Assembly (NCBI GenBank): GCA_016929335.1
Contig: JAFGIY010000258.1
Span: forward strand, 1-64,000
Direction: 5' to 3'
From: Acidobacteriota bacterium
Lineage (GTDB): Bacteria; Acidobacteriota; UBA6911
DNA: 64,000 nt
Shown here: positions 53,435 to 62,731 of the stretch, piece by piece
How positions within the stretch are numbered: position 1 is the stretch's first letter
Layout: the number at the start of each line of letters is the position of its first letter
The notes under the pieces: generated by a model
What the model saw: the letters and a program-made list of their open reading frames with translations, nothing else
What the model was told of the DNA's origin: nothing
The model's database searches: none
Position numbers and translations under genes: made by a program

Positions 53435-54505
53435 ATGGCCGGCGGCGGAAAAGACAATAGGTCCGAACACCCTACACCAAGAAAGCTGCGGAAAGCGCGT
53501 GAAAAAGGGCAAGTCGCGCGCAGCAAAGAGGTTTCCTCAGCTGCCGTGCTCCTGGGCGGATTGCTGATACTGGCGTTTTTCGGCCAAAATGTCCTTCAAA
53601 CACTCCAGGTTGAGACGAAACACCTGCTTAATTACCGGGTCCCCATAGAAATAACAATCCCTTATCTTGCCGACATTGCAAAGGGCGCAGGAACGCGGAT
53701 TGCGGTCGTGCTGATTCCGGTTCTCCTCGGCATAATGACGTTTTCGATATTCTCCAATATGGTGCAGGGCGGACTTGTATTTTCCACGGAAAAACTCGGA
53801 TTCCATTTTGAGAAGCTGAGCCCCCAGCAGGGATTAAGCAAAATTTTCTCAAAAAACGGCCTTGTTGAACTGCTCAAAAGCCTTCTATTGCTTATAGCCA
53901 TTGCCATTATCAGTTACCAGGTCATTTCTGCGAATGTGGCTCTCTATCCCAGATTGGTTTTGATGGATGTCAGAAAGCTTTTCTATTGGACGGTTTCTCT
54001 CAGCTACCAGGTGTTTATAAGAGTATCGGTTCTGTTAATCATTCTGGCGCTGGCAGACTATTTCTTCCAGAAATACCGCTTTATCGAACAACTGAAGATG
54101 ACCAAGCAGGAAGTTAAAGAGGAATTTAAGGAGACGGAAGGCGATCCCATTATCAAGGGACGCATCCGCAGAATTCAGAGGGAGATGGCACGAAAGCGCA
54201 TGATGGCCGATGTGCCCACTGCCGATGTGGTGATCACAAACCCAACTCATTATTCGGTGGCGCTGTCGTACAAAATGGAAACCATGGATGCTCCCAAGGT
54301 TGTCGCAAAGGGTGTCGGATTTTTGGCGCTCAAGATACGGGAGTTGGCACAAGAACATGGCATTCCCCTTGTCGAGAATAAGCCTCTGGCTCAAACTCTG
54401 TATAAATCCGTCGAGATCGGGGAGTCGATTCCCGGCAATTTATACAAGGCTGTTGCTGAAATTCTCGCCTATATCTATAAGGCTAAAAACGCTTTATATC
54501 GATAA
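53435..54505 (+). CDS. flhB: flagellar export switch protein FlhB
   Basis: A 356-residue protein with four transmembrane helices (about 25-215) and a cytoplasmic autoprotease domain. It starts EHPTPRKLRKAREKGQVARSKE, the conserved N-terminus. The cleavage motif NPTH lies in DVVITNPTHYSVALSY (about 270). Cleavage there switches substrate specificity from hook to filament, working with FliK. Confidence 0.95.
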   Translation: MAGGGKDNRSEHPTPRKLRKAREKGQVARSKEVSSAAVLLGGLLILAFFGQNVLQTLQVETKHLLNYRVPIEITIPYLADIAKGAGTRIAVVLIPVLLGIMTFSIFSNMVQGGLVFSTEKLGFHFEKLSPQQGLSKIFSKNGLVELLKSLLLLIAIAIISYQVISANVALYPRLVLMDVRKLFYWTVSLSYQVFIRVSVLLIILALADYFFQKYRFIEQLKMTKQEVKEEFKETEGDPIIKGRIRRIQREMARKRMMADVPTADVVITNPTHYSVALSYKMETMDAPKVVAKGVGFLALKIRELAQEHGIPLVENKPLAQTLYKSVEIGESIPGNLYKAVAEILAYIYKAKNALYR

Positions 54506-54559
54506 CTGCTTGTCCGGCCCCGCCTCTGTTTTCACATTACATGCTGAATATTCCCAGGA

Positions 54560-54574
54560 TGGAATGCAAATTGC
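54560..54574 (+). promoter_or_regulatory. sigma-54-like promoter before flhA
   Basis: TGGAAT-GCAAA-TTGC has GG and GC ten bases apart but differs from consensus at two -24 positions. It lies about 50 bp before flhA in a 119-bp gap. It could give flhA-flhF-flhG its own start. Confidence 0.6.
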
Positions 54575-54624
54575 GTAATTTCATCGCCGAGCGATAGAAA
54601 CGCGACCAGGAGATCCAGGAAGAA

Positions 54625-56709
54625 ATGAGCGTTGCTGAAAAATCCGCAGTAAACAACCTCTCAGGCATCCTCGGCAGACTTCATTTAGCTATCCCCATAG
54701 GAGTGATGGGAATACTGATCGTCATGGTGCTGCCTATGCCCACCATGATCATGGATCTCTTGATCACCCTGAACATAATGCTTTCTATCGTCATCATGCT
54801 GGTTTCAATGTACATCTTGCAGCCGGTACATTTCTCAGTATTCCCATCACTCCTCCTCATCATTACTCTGTTCCGCCTGGCACTGAATGTTGCCTCAACG
54901 CGGCTGATTCTCCTGCAGGGTTCAACGGGCGAAGATGCAGCGGGAAAGGTCATTCAATCCTTTGGGCAGTTTGTTGTCGGCGGCAACTATTTCGTAGGCA
55001 TCATCGTTTTTCTCGTCCTCATTGCCATTCAATATATTGTTATCAATCATGGCGCCGTTCGCATTTCGGAGGTCACCGCCCGTTTCACATTGGATGCGAT
55101 GCCCGGCAAACAGATGAGCATTGATGCCGATCTCAATGCCGGAATAATCGATGAAGTGGAAGCCCGGGAACGCAGAAATCAGATTTCCAAGGAAGCCGAG
55201 TTCTATGGCGCCATGGATGGAGCGATTCGTTTTACGGCCCGCGATGCAATCGCCAGCATGATCATCCTCTCGATTAACATTATCGGAGGCTTCCTGATCG
55301 GTGTGATTCAGTTCGATATGGAGTTGGTGGAAGCCGCTCAGCGATTTACGATCCTGACAATCGGCGACGGGCTGGTTACCGCGATTCCATCACTCTTGAT
55401 TTCCGTTGCCGGCGGCATCATCACCACGCGCGCCGCTTCCGATTCCAACCTTGGCGAAGATGTGGCTCGCCAGCTCCTGCGCAATCCGATGCCCCTGGCA
55501 ATCGGTTCAGGCTTTCTATTCTTTTTCAGCTTCATTCCCGGACTGCCGTTTTTCCCGTTTTTCGTCCTTGGGTCCATAACAGGCTTGCTGGCGTACCGGA
55601 GGCGCAAAGAAACCCAAATCGAGCAGGCGGCAATAGAACGGATAAAGGAGGAAAAAGCCGAAGCGGAAAAACCTAAAGACAGGATCGAAAGCCTCCTGAA
55701 AGTCGACTTGCTCGGAATCGAAATGGGCTACGGTCTGATCCCGTATGTGGATGCAAGCCAGGGAGGAGATTTCCTGGACCGCATCAAATCGATACGCCGT
55801 CAGATTGCTCTTGAACTGGGTCTTGTGGTTCCTCCCGTACACATTACCGATAATCTGCAATTGAATCCGCGGCAATATTCCATCCTGTTAAAGGGCGTGC
55901 AGATAGCCAAAGGTGAACTGGTTCGGGATCACCTGCTGGCAATCAATCCGGGAACGGCGCATGAAGATATTCCGGGATTGGCAACAGTGGAGCCCGCGTT
56001 CGGCCTGCAGGCTCGATGGATCAAAGCACAGGAGCGGGAAAGAGCCCAATTGGCGGGATATACGCTGGTTGATCCCGCAACCGTTCTGGCGACCCACCTG
56101 ACTGAAATAATCAAAACCCAGGCATACGAGTTTCTCGGCCGGCAGGAAACCAAGAACCTGTTGGATACGGTCGCAAAGACTCATCCCAAGGTGGTGGAAG
56201 ACCTCGTGCCGAAGATCCTGTCGATCGGCGAAGTGCAGAAAGTCCTGCAGAACCTGCTGAAGGAAAGAGTCAGCATACGGGATGCGGTGACAATCCTCGA
56301 AACACTGGCCGACTATGGCTCTTACACGAAGAATGTCTCTACCTTAACAGAATATTGCAGGCAAGCGCTGGGCCGGTCCATCTGCAAAACGTATCAGACA
56401 GACGAGGGAGATCTTCAGGTGTTCACCGTCAGCCCCGAACTGGAGAAAAGCATCGGGGATGGCGTCGTGCATTCGGATCAAGGTTCCTACCTCGCACTGG
56501 AGCCTCGCCAGGCCAAGGATATTATGACTCGCTTCCGGCGAGCGGTCGAGACAACAGGCGGTGCCGGCAATCCCGTGGTTCTTTGTTCTCCCAATACCAG
56601 GATGTATGTGCGGCAGCTTCTGGAACGATTTCTGCCGAATGTGGCAATTCTATCTCATAGCGAAATACCTCCGAGCATTCGCGTCCTTTCTCTAGGGATG
56701 GTGACTTAG
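54625..56709 (+). CDS. flhA: flagellar export protein FlhA
   Basis: The 694-residue export-gate protein that docks substrate-chaperone complexes. Residues 20-310 are membrane-embedded, and VTARFTLDAMPGKQMSIDAD (about 150) is the FHIPEP-type signature region. The cytoplasmic domain (about 350-694) is complete and ends with SHSEIPPSIRVLSLGMV. It lies 1 bp before flhF. Confidence 0.96.
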   Translation: MSVAEKSAVNNLSGILGRLHLAIPIGVMGILIVMVLPMPTMIMDLLITLNIMLSIVIMLVSMYILQPVHFSVFPSLLLIITLFRLALNVASTRLILLQGSTGEDAAGKVIQSFGQFVVGGNYFVGIIVFLVLIAIQYIVINHGAVRISEVTARFTLDAMPGKQMSIDADLNAGIIDEVEARERRNQISKEAEFYGAMDGAIRFTARDAIASMIILSINIIGGFLIGVIQFDMELVEAAQRFTILTIGDGLVTAIPSLLISVAGGIITTRAASDSNLGEDVARQLLRNPMPLAIGSGFLFFFSFIPGLPFFPFFVLGSITGLLAYRRRKETQIEQAAIERIKEEKAEAEKPKDRIESLLKVDLLGIEMGYGLIPYVDASQGGDFLDRIKSIRRQIALELGLVVPPVHITDNLQLNPRQYSILLKGVQIAKGELVRDHLLAINPGTAHEDIPGLATVEPAFGLQARWIKAQERERAQLAGYTLVDPATVLATHLTEIIKTQAYEFLGRQETKNLLDTVAKTHPKVVEDLVPKILSIGEVQKVLQNLLKERVSIRDAVTILETLADYGSYTKNVSTLTEYCRQALGRSICKTYQTDEGDLQVFTVSPELEKSIGDGVVHSDQGSYLALEPRQAKDIMTRFRRAVETTGGAGNPVVLCSPNTRMYVRQLLERFLPNVAILSHSEIPPSIRVLSLGMVT

Positions 56710-56710
56710 G

Positions 56711-57925
56711 ATGAGGATTAAGACCTTCTATACCAAAACAATGGCGGAAGCGCTGCGGGAGATCAAGACTCATCTGGGTCCTGAAGCATTGCTTCTATCC
56801 ACAAAAGAAGTGCCGCGTCGAGGCGGTGTCTGGGGAAAGTCGTCGGGATTCGAGGTCGTTGCAGCCAGCGATCATACGGAAGACATTGATGTTTTTACGC
56901 CGAGCGAAGAGATACGGCTTGGCCATGAGGATGCGCATCCTGTCGAACCGCCTCATCCGGATGTCCCCACCACGGAAACGGCTGTCGGGATTTATACGCC
57001 GGCCGCATTGGCAAAAAAGGCGCCGCGCGCTATAGCGAAAAAGGCAAAAACCAGAAAGAAAAAATCTCCGTCCCGTGTGGCTATTCCGGCGGAAATACTG
57101 CCGGATAAGGATAATCCATTCAAAGGCCGTATCCCGCTCGGGCTCTATCAAGATCTTGTCGGTTGCGGAGTCGATGATTCTCTCGCAAGGGAATTGCTGG
57201 TAAACGCTTTGGATTCTCTTTCCGGCGGGCAGCGCCGCAGCCGGCCGGCCCTGCTGCGATCGCTTGGCCATGCGGCACTCGAGCTGGTGGCCTTGCCTTC
57301 CAATCAGAGTGGAATGCCTGTAAAAAAGGTGGTTGCCTTTGTCGGTCCGACCGGTGTCGGCAAGACCACGTCTATAGCAAAGCTCGCCGCCCGGCTTGCA
57401 TTACAGAAGAAAAAGAAAGTGATTCTGATGACCCTGGACGGATATCGCATTGGCGCCGTCGAACAGCTGCGGTCCTATGCCGGACTGATGGGCATACCGT
57501 TCCGTTTTGTAGACGATGTGTCCGAATTGCCGCTCGCGATTGAAGAGAACAGCCAACGCGATTACATCCTGATTGATACGGCAGGACGCGGACCGAGAGA
57601 CCTGGAAGCTATGCACGGCCTGGCCGTTTTTCTGAAGAAGTCCGATTTTATCGAGCGCCACCTGGTTCTGAGCGCCACGACAAAATCCTCCGATATGCGC
57701 ACGATCATGGATCAGTTTGAAATCTGTAGGCCGGACCACCTGTTGTTTACGAAATTGGATGAAACATCGACCGCCGGCCCGATATTGAACGAACTTGTTC
57801 GCACACAAAAATCCTTCTCTTACTACACCGACGGGCAGAGGGTACCCGATGATCTGCATGCCGTACCGAGAGAAAGGCTCATAGACATCGTCCTCAATCG
57901 AAATGCGTACTCATACAAGGATTAA
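56711..57925 (+). CDS. flhF: flagellar SRP-like GTPase FlhF
   Basis: A 404-residue SRP-family GTPase that sets flagellar placement at the pole. The N-terminal B domain begins MRIKTFYTKTMAEALREIKTHLGPEAL. A basic linker (KKAPRAIAKKAKTRKKKSPS) follows. The NG domain (about 140-400) has GPTGVGKTTSIAKLAARLAL, TLDGYRIGAVEQLRSYA, LIDTAGRGPRD and FTKLDET. Together with flhG it implies polar flagella. Confidence 0.95.
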   Translation: MRIKTFYTKTMAEALREIKTHLGPEALLLSTKEVPRRGGVWGKSSGFEVVAASDHTEDIDVFTPSEEIRLGHEDAHPVEPPHPDVPTTETAVGIYTPAALAKKAPRAIAKKAKTRKKKSPSRVAIPAEILPDKDNPFKGRIPLGLYQDLVGCGVDDSLARELLVNALDSLSGGQRRSRPALLRSLGHAALELVALPSNQSGMPVKKVVAFVGPTGVGKTTSIAKLAARLALQKKKKVILMTLDGYRIGAVEQLRSYAGLMGIPFRFVDDVSELPLAIEENSQRDYILIDTAGRGPRDLEAMHGLAVFLKKSDFIERHLVLSATTKSSDMRTIMDQFEICRPDHLLFTKLDETSTAGPILNELVRTQKSFSYYTDGQRVPDDLHAVPRERLIDIVLNRNAYSYKD

Positions 57926-57928
57926 TTT

Positions 57929-58834
57929 ATGACTTCCTATCGATCCAATAGTGCTTCCGGCAATCCTGAATCAAAAACGCGCGGCTCCAGGCTTTCGGAT
58001 GCCAAGGGATCTCTGTTGCAGGATAAAAGCCAGGGACCCAAGATTGTTGCGGTAACGAGCGGCAAGGGCGGCGTCGGCAAAACAAACGTTGTTGCCAATC
58101 TTTCTGTCTGCCTGTCCGAATTGGGCAAGAAGATCGTCGTTCTGGATGCGGATTTCGGACTTGCCAATCTGGATGTACTTCTCGGCTTGACTCCCCGGTA
58201 TCATCTGGGCCACGTGCTTTTCGGAAACAAAACGCTTACCGAGATCATGGTTCAGGGACCTCAGGGGATTCGAATCATCCCCGCAAGCTCAGGTTTACAG
58301 CGGATGGCGGAACTGACGCTCGCTCAGCGCAACCACTTGATCGAGAGTTTTTCATGTCTGGATGCGGATACGGATTATTTCATCATCGATACCGCAGCAG
58401 GAATTTCGCGCAACGTGATTCATTTTCTCCTATCCGCTCAGGAGATTATTGTCGTCAGCGCTCCCGAGCCTACGGCAATCGTCGATGCCTATGCAGTAAT
58501 CAAAATCATTCTGGCAGAAGATCATAATAAATCGATTCAGGTCCTCATAAACTCGGTTGAAAGAGCGGAGGAGGCGCAGGAAGTATTCTGCCAGATCAAC
58601 TCGGTTGTAAAACGGTTCCTCAATCGAGAAGTCGATTATCTCGGACACATTGAGCGGGATTCTCATGTTCCGCAGGCAGTCCGGAGTCAGATGCTCGTTA
58701 CCCATCGCTTCCCAAACGCCGCGTCAAGCCGCAGTTTCCGCAATCTGGCACGTCGCATCGCCCAGCAGGAGAGTTCCACGCATCCTGTCAATGGCCTGGT
58801 TTGGGAAAAGCTCCTGAATGATTGGGTTAATTAA
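57929..58834 (+). CDS. flhG: MinD-like flagellar number regulator FlhG/FleN
   Basis: A 301-residue ParA/MinD-type ATPase. It has a deviant Walker A SGKGGVGKTNVVANLSVCLS (about 47), LDADFGLANLDVLLGL (about 72) and FIIDTAAGISRNVIHFLLSA (about 150). It usually restrains flagellar number by acting on FlhF and on the master sigma-54 activator. It follows flhF by 3 bp. Confidence 0.94.
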   Translation: MTSYRSNSASGNPESKTRGSRLSDAKGSLLQDKSQGPKIVAVTSGKGGVGKTNVVANLSVCLSELGKKIVVLDADFGLANLDVLLGLTPRYHLGHVLFGNKTLTEIMVQGPQGIRIIPASSGLQRMAELTLAQRNHLIESFSCLDADTDYFIIDTAAGISRNVIHFLLSAQEIIVVSAPEPTAIVDAYAVIKIILAEDHNKSIQVLINSVERAEEAQEVFCQINSVVKRFLNREVDYLGHIERDSHVPQAVRSQMLVTHRFPNAASSRSFRNLARRIAQQESSTHPVNGLVWEKLLNDWVN

Positions 58835-59141
58835 ACAGCTGTTTCATAGCGCTGCTTGGCAAGAATAACAGTGAAAACACTACGGATGGCTTTCATGAGA
58901 TCAGGACGTCTAAAAAGCTTCAGATCCTATACAGAGAGCTTTCCCGAAGCCGTTCAGCAGGGCAGCAAGAAGAACTCTTTCCTTCGGGAAAGATCGCTTT
59001 CAGAGATTCGGACTTGTTTTGGTGCAAACTCGAATAGAAATCGTGTCTCCCGATCCTCTTCAGGGGGACATTTCCCAGCGATTGAATAGCCCGCGAGGCC
59101 GGCCGGTACCTATCGGCTGTCCTTAGCAAGAGGATAAAACG
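58835..59141. other. intergenic region between flhG and fliA
   Basis: A 307-bp region. A 77-codon frame (58856-59089) and a second overlapping frame ending 59038 look partly protein-like (KKLQILYREL). Neither has a convincing start with ribosome site nor known homology. It may hold the fliA promoter; no sigma-54 element was found. Confidence 0.35.
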
Positions 59142-59909
59142 ATGCAGGAATTGTTAAGTCAACATAAAAGCTTTGATCAACCGGCGCCGCCCAATACGGA
59201 AAGGGATGCGCTGATTCTGGAGCATCTGCCCCAAATCAAATACATTGCCCAAAGGATTTCCACCAAACTTCCTTCCCATGTCGAACTGAATGATCTCGTG
59301 AGTGCGGGTATTCTCGGTTTGCTGGATGCAATTGAGAAATTTGATCCGAACCGCGGAGTGAAGTTCAAAACGTATGCGGAGCTTCGCATCAAGGGCGCCA
59401 TTCTGGACAGCCTTCGCAATCTGGATTGGGCGCCAAGGTCTCTTCGCAAAAAGAGCAAGGATCTTGAGCGCGTGTACCGCGAACTGGAACAGCGGCTGGG
59501 CCGGCCGGCTACAGACAAAGAAGTCTGCGAAGTGATGGAGATTACGCTCGAGGAATTTTACGAGCTGGTGGATCAGATAAAAGGATTGAATCTCGGCAGT
59601 TTTCAGGAACTCTCCGGCCAGGATGAAGACAAGAACAGCGAACCTCTCGTAAAGTATGTCCCGGATGCTCCTCAGATGGATCCGTTTTTTGTGTTTCACA
59701 AATCTGAAATCCAGGGCATTTTGAGCACAGCCATCGATACTCTGCCCAAGAAAGAACGCCTTGTGGTGTCGCTCTACTACTTTGATGAGCTTACCATGAA
59801 GGAAATCGGAAAAGTTCTCGGCGTCAACGAGTCCAGGGTATCGCAGCTCCACACCAAGGCAATGCTAAGGCTGCGTACCAAGCTGCGGAAGGTTAACGGA
59901 CAAGACTAA
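59142..59909 (+). CDS. fliA: flagellar sigma factor FliA (sigma-28)
   Basis: A 255-residue sigma-28 for late flagellar and chemotaxis genes. Region 2 is LPQIKYIAQRISTKLPSHVE and NDLVSAGILGLLDAIEKFDP, with GVKFKTYAELRIKGAILDSL RNLDWAPRS. Region 4 is LPKKERLVVSLYYFDELTMK EIGKVLGVNESRVSQLH. Length and layout match FliA/WhiG and not SigF. No FlgM is seen in the window. No sigma-28 promoter could be recognised upstream of genes here. Confidence 0.95.
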   Translation: MQELLSQHKSFDQPAPPNTERDALILEHLPQIKYIAQRISTKLPSHVELNDLVSAGILGLLDAIEKFDPNRGVKFKTYAELRIKGAILDSLRNLDWAPRSLRKKSKDLERVYRELEQRLGRPATDKEVCEVMEITLEEFYELVDQIKGLNLGSFQELSGQDEDKNSEPLVKYVPDAPQMDPFFVFHKSEIQGILSTAIDTLPKKERLVVSLYYFDELTMKEIGKVLGVNESRVSQLHTKAMLRLRTKLRKVNGQD

Positions 59910-59926
59910 AGAATCGTGTGGATGCT

Positions 59927-60901
59927 ATGGAAAAGGTTCTATCACAGGAAGAAATAAACGCGCTATTTTCGGCTATGTCTTCGGAAGACCTGGGATTGGC
60001 AGGGCAACCGGAGAAAACGGCTGTTACGCGAAAGATCGCCAATTACGATTTCCACCGCGCCGATCGCATCTCCCAGGATCAAATGCGGTCGATTCATCTG
60101 CTGCATGAGCATTTCGGCCGGAACTTCGCGTCATCGCTATCGGCCTATCTTCGTTCATTCGTAGACGTAAACCTTGCTTCTCTGGAACAGATCTCTTATT
60201 CATCCTTCATAAAATCGCTTCCGGACCCGACGCTTTTCGCGAGCATTGGAATGCGCCCGATGGACAGCAATATCGCTCTTGAACTCAATCCGACCCTGGC
60301 TTTCCCAATGATCGATATGATTCTGGGCGGGCCCGGGCGGGCCTTGCCGGAGAACCGGAACCTGACCGAGATCGAGCTCAATATCATCGAGGGCGTGATC
60401 AAGCTGGCCATGCGGGATCTTTGCGGTGCATGGCACCCGATTATGGATTTTGAATTCTACCTGGAGGGCAAGGGCACCAAGGCGCAGATGTTTCAGATTG
60501 TCTCCCCTGCAGAGACTGTCATCGCTGTGCAGATGGAGCTGAGAATCGCAGAGACAACCGGAATGATGAATCTCTGCATCCCATCCCGCCTTCTGAAACT
60601 GCTGCGCAACAAATTTGACCAGCAGTGGAATTCCCGCCGGCAGAAGACAACCGGTGGTGAAGCAGAAAGAATATTCGAACTTATCAAGCCTGCCCCGGTC
60701 TCGCTCAGCTGTGAAATCAGGCATTCCAGACTGACCGTGGATGATCTGTTGAAAGTCTCCGACGGCGACGTCGTGGAATTGAGCGAGCGTATCAATGATC
60801 CGGTTTATCTGTGTGTCGGCGGCATCGCCAAATTTTTGGGAAGAATTGTTCAGCGGCGAGGCAAAAGGGCTTTTGAAATAATCGACAGGTATGTCGGCTG
60901 A
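59927..60901 (+). CDS. fliM: flagellar motor switch protein FliM
   Basis: The 324-residue C-ring protein that binds phospho-CheY through its N-terminal LSQEEINALFSAM peptide (about 5-17). The middle CheC-like domain has DRISQDQMRSIHLLHEHFGRN and the GGPG turn MILGGPGRALPENRNLTEIE. The C-terminal SpoA domain is LTVDDLLKVSDGDVVELSER. ATG 59927 is preferred to GTG 59918. It is found after fliA, away from fliL. Confidence 0.95.
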   Translation: MEKVLSQEEINALFSAMSSEDLGLAGQPEKTAVTRKIANYDFHRADRISQDQMRSIHLLHEHFGRNFASSLSAYLRSFVDVNLASLEQISYSSFIKSLPDPTLFASIGMRPMDSNIALELNPTLAFPMIDMILGGPGRALPENRNLTEIELNIIEGVIKLAMRDLCGAWHPIMDFEFYLEGKGTKAQMFQIVSPAETVIAVQMELRIAETTGMMNLCIPSRLLKLLRNKFDQQWNSRRQKTTGGEAERIFELIKPAPVSLSCEIRHSRLTVDDLLKVSDGDVVELSERINDPVYLCVGGIAKFLGRIVQRRGKRAFEIIDRYVG

Positions 60902-60957
60902 TTTCTGGAAACAACACTTCTCGGCCGGATGTCCTGCCGGGAGTTGAAAGGAATACT

Positions 60958-61302
60958 GTGACAAACATCAGTGGATCATCCGAATCGGAACAATCGACAA
61001 TTTCCGGAAATGCCGCAGCTGGAAGCCAGGGTGCAACCGGAAATTGGAATATCGAGCTTCTCCTTGATGTCGAACTCCCCGTCAGCGTTTCATTCGGTCA
61101 TTGTGAAATGCCCCTAAAGGATGTGTTGAAGCTCGGCGCCGGTTCTGTCATCGAATTGGATAAATCCGTTAATGATCCGGTATCCATCATCGTCAATCAC
61201 AAGCCGATCGCCAAAGGGGAAGTGGTTATGGTTGACGGAAATTATGGAGTTCGAATCCTTGAAGTTGAAAGCACCGCAGACCGAATCCGGTCTCTGGGAT
61301 GA
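60958..61302 (+). CDS. fliN: flagellar switch protein FliN (second copy)
   Basis: A 114-residue SpoA-domain protein: LLLDVELPVSVSFGHCEMPL KDVLKLGAGSVIELDKSVND and VMVDGNYGVRILEV, with a short N-terminal extension. This is closer to the canonical FliN sequence than the copy at 50472. The start is GTG 60958 with AAAGGA upstream. It lies directly after fliM, the usual partner. Confidence 0.93.
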   Translation: MTNISGSSESEQSTISGNAAAGSQGATGNWNIELLLDVELPVSVSFGHCEMPLKDVLKLGAGSVIELDKSVNDPVSIIVNHKPIAKGEVVMVDGNYGVRILEVESTADRIRSLG

Positions 61303-61414
61303 TTTGAATTAACTTATCCGGCAATTCGCGCGTCCAGTTCGCCGTCGAATCTGGAAGATGCATTCAACGGCAATACAATCGGAGCGTGATGGCCAGCATG
61401 GAAAGAAAGGAATT

Positions 61415-62278
61415 ATGTCCAGCGCACCCTTAGCACAGGAACCTGTTGTGAACCTCTCCGGTCTCATCGCAAAGGTGAAGGATCTTCCTCCCCTTCCCAC
61501 CATTGTCATGAAAGCCATGGAGATGACCCTGGATCCCAATATCTCGATCCGCAATCTTCAGCAAGTCATATCTCAAGACCAGGCATTGTCTGCCAAGATA
61601 TTGCGCATTGTCAATTCAGCCCTGTATGCACTTCGGCGCGAAGTTTCGACAGTGTCGCATGCGGTGGCGGTGCTGGGACTCGAGACGGTAAAATCCGTTA
61701 TCATGGCCGCCTCGGCGGAGCGCGTTTTTCAGTCTGCCAAGGACCTCGGCACCAAGCTGATGTCCGATCATTCCTGGGGAACCGCACTTGCAGCCCGAGC
61801 GATTGCACGCAGAGTACGGTTTGAAAATCCCGAAGAGGCATTAATCTGCGGCTTGATGCATGATATCGGGAAACCGGTTTTGCTGCAGAATCTCCGGCCG
61901 CAGTACACCGAAATCATCAGCGAAGTCTATGGCGGTTCTTCCAGCTTCCATCAACTGGAGCTTCTGGCCTTCGGCTTTTCTCATGCGCATGTGGGAGCGA
62001 TGCTGGCAAGAAAGTGGAATTTCCCTCCGCAATTGGCGGAAGCCGTCGGATACCATCACAATCCGCTTTCTGCTTCCAACTATCGGCAACTGGCGTGCAT
62101 TGTGAACCTGGCGAATCTGGTCATGATTCATATGGGGATCGGATTCGAAAAGAATAAAGATATCAACCTTGAAAAGCAGCCTTCAGCGGAATTCTTAAAG
62201 CTCAACGGAGCAGCTTTGGTTGCACTGACATCGGAGCTTCGTGTGGCTCTGCAGTCAACGGCGGGCCTTCGGGCTTAA
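61415..62278 (+). CDS. HDOD-domain signalling protein
   Basis: A 287-residue protein almost filled by one HDOD domain (about 12-215). The motifs are LPPLPTIVMKAMEMTLDPNI, QALSAKILRIVNSALYALRR and an intact HD in GLMHDIGKPVLLQNL, followed by GFSHAHVGAMLARKWNFP and AVGYHHNPL. HDOD proteins act in motility and c-di-GMP-linked regulation, usually without proven catalysis. Here the HD pair is retained, so hydrolase activity cannot be excluded. ATG 61415 follows AAAGGAATT. Confidence 0.88.
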   Translation: MSSAPLAQEPVVNLSGLIAKVKDLPPLPTIVMKAMEMTLDPNISIRNLQQVISQDQALSAKILRIVNSALYALRREVSTVSHAVAVLGLETVKSVIMAASAERVFQSAKDLGTKLMSDHSWGTALAARAIARRVRFENPEEALICGLMHDIGKPVLLQNLRPQYTEIISEVYGGSSSFHQLELLAFGFSHAHVGAMLARKWNFPPQLAEAVGYHHNPLSASNYRQLACIVNLANLVMIHMGIGFEKNKDINLEKQPSAEFLKLNGAALVALTSELRVALQSTAGLRA

Positions 62279-62308
62279 TTTTTTCCGGGATGATAGAAGG
62301 AGTGGGGA

Positions 62309-62731
62309 ATGCTGAAAGTCTCTTTGGTATTTGCTCTCGCCGTAATGATCGGATTCTGCCAATGGTTCATCCACAGAAGACTTGCCCGACGCATTCATGG
62401 ATTGGCACGGGATTTGCAGCACTTGTCAGACGTGGTTTCACAAATGGCTGATATGCAGATGAAAACCTTTGACAAGCATGCAGCCAGTTTTGAGGAACTG
62501 GAAGAAAGGATTATGGAACTCAGCATCCCTTCTCACGACTCGAACCTGCCGCTGGAACGCCGCCACCAGGTGCTCACGTTAGCCCGCCAGGGACATGCTC
62601 TGGAAGACATTGTCAAACGCCTGAAAGCTCCGGTTGGAGAAGCCGAATTGATTTTGAATTTGCGCAAGTACATGGGAGGGGAGAGCGCTCGATCCACGAA
62701 GATGAATGAACAGGTGGGGAAGTATGCCTAA
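62309..62731 (+). CDS. DUF6115/DUF2802-like small membrane protein
   Basis: A 140-residue protein with one N-terminal membrane segment (about 3-22, KVSLVFALAVMIGFCQWFIH), a coiled coil (about 35-75) and a C-terminal helix-turn-helix-like stretch. The last reads RHQVLTLARQGHALEDIVKR, then LILNLRKYM. This matches small uncharacterised proteins often found in flagellar clusters. Function is unknown. It overlaps the next gene by 8 bp. Confidence 0.7.
   Translation: MLKVSLVFALAVMIGFCQWFIHRRLARRIHGLARDLQHLSDVVSQMADMQMKTFDKHAASFEELEERIMELSIPSHDSNLPLERRHQVLTLARQGHALEDIVKRLKAPVGEAELILNLRKYMGGESARSTKMNEQVGKYA

Noticed and set aside
58856-59089. A 77-codon frame between flhG and fliA
   Set aside because: Weak start and no homology; an overlapping frame looks equally protein-like, so neither can be chosen.
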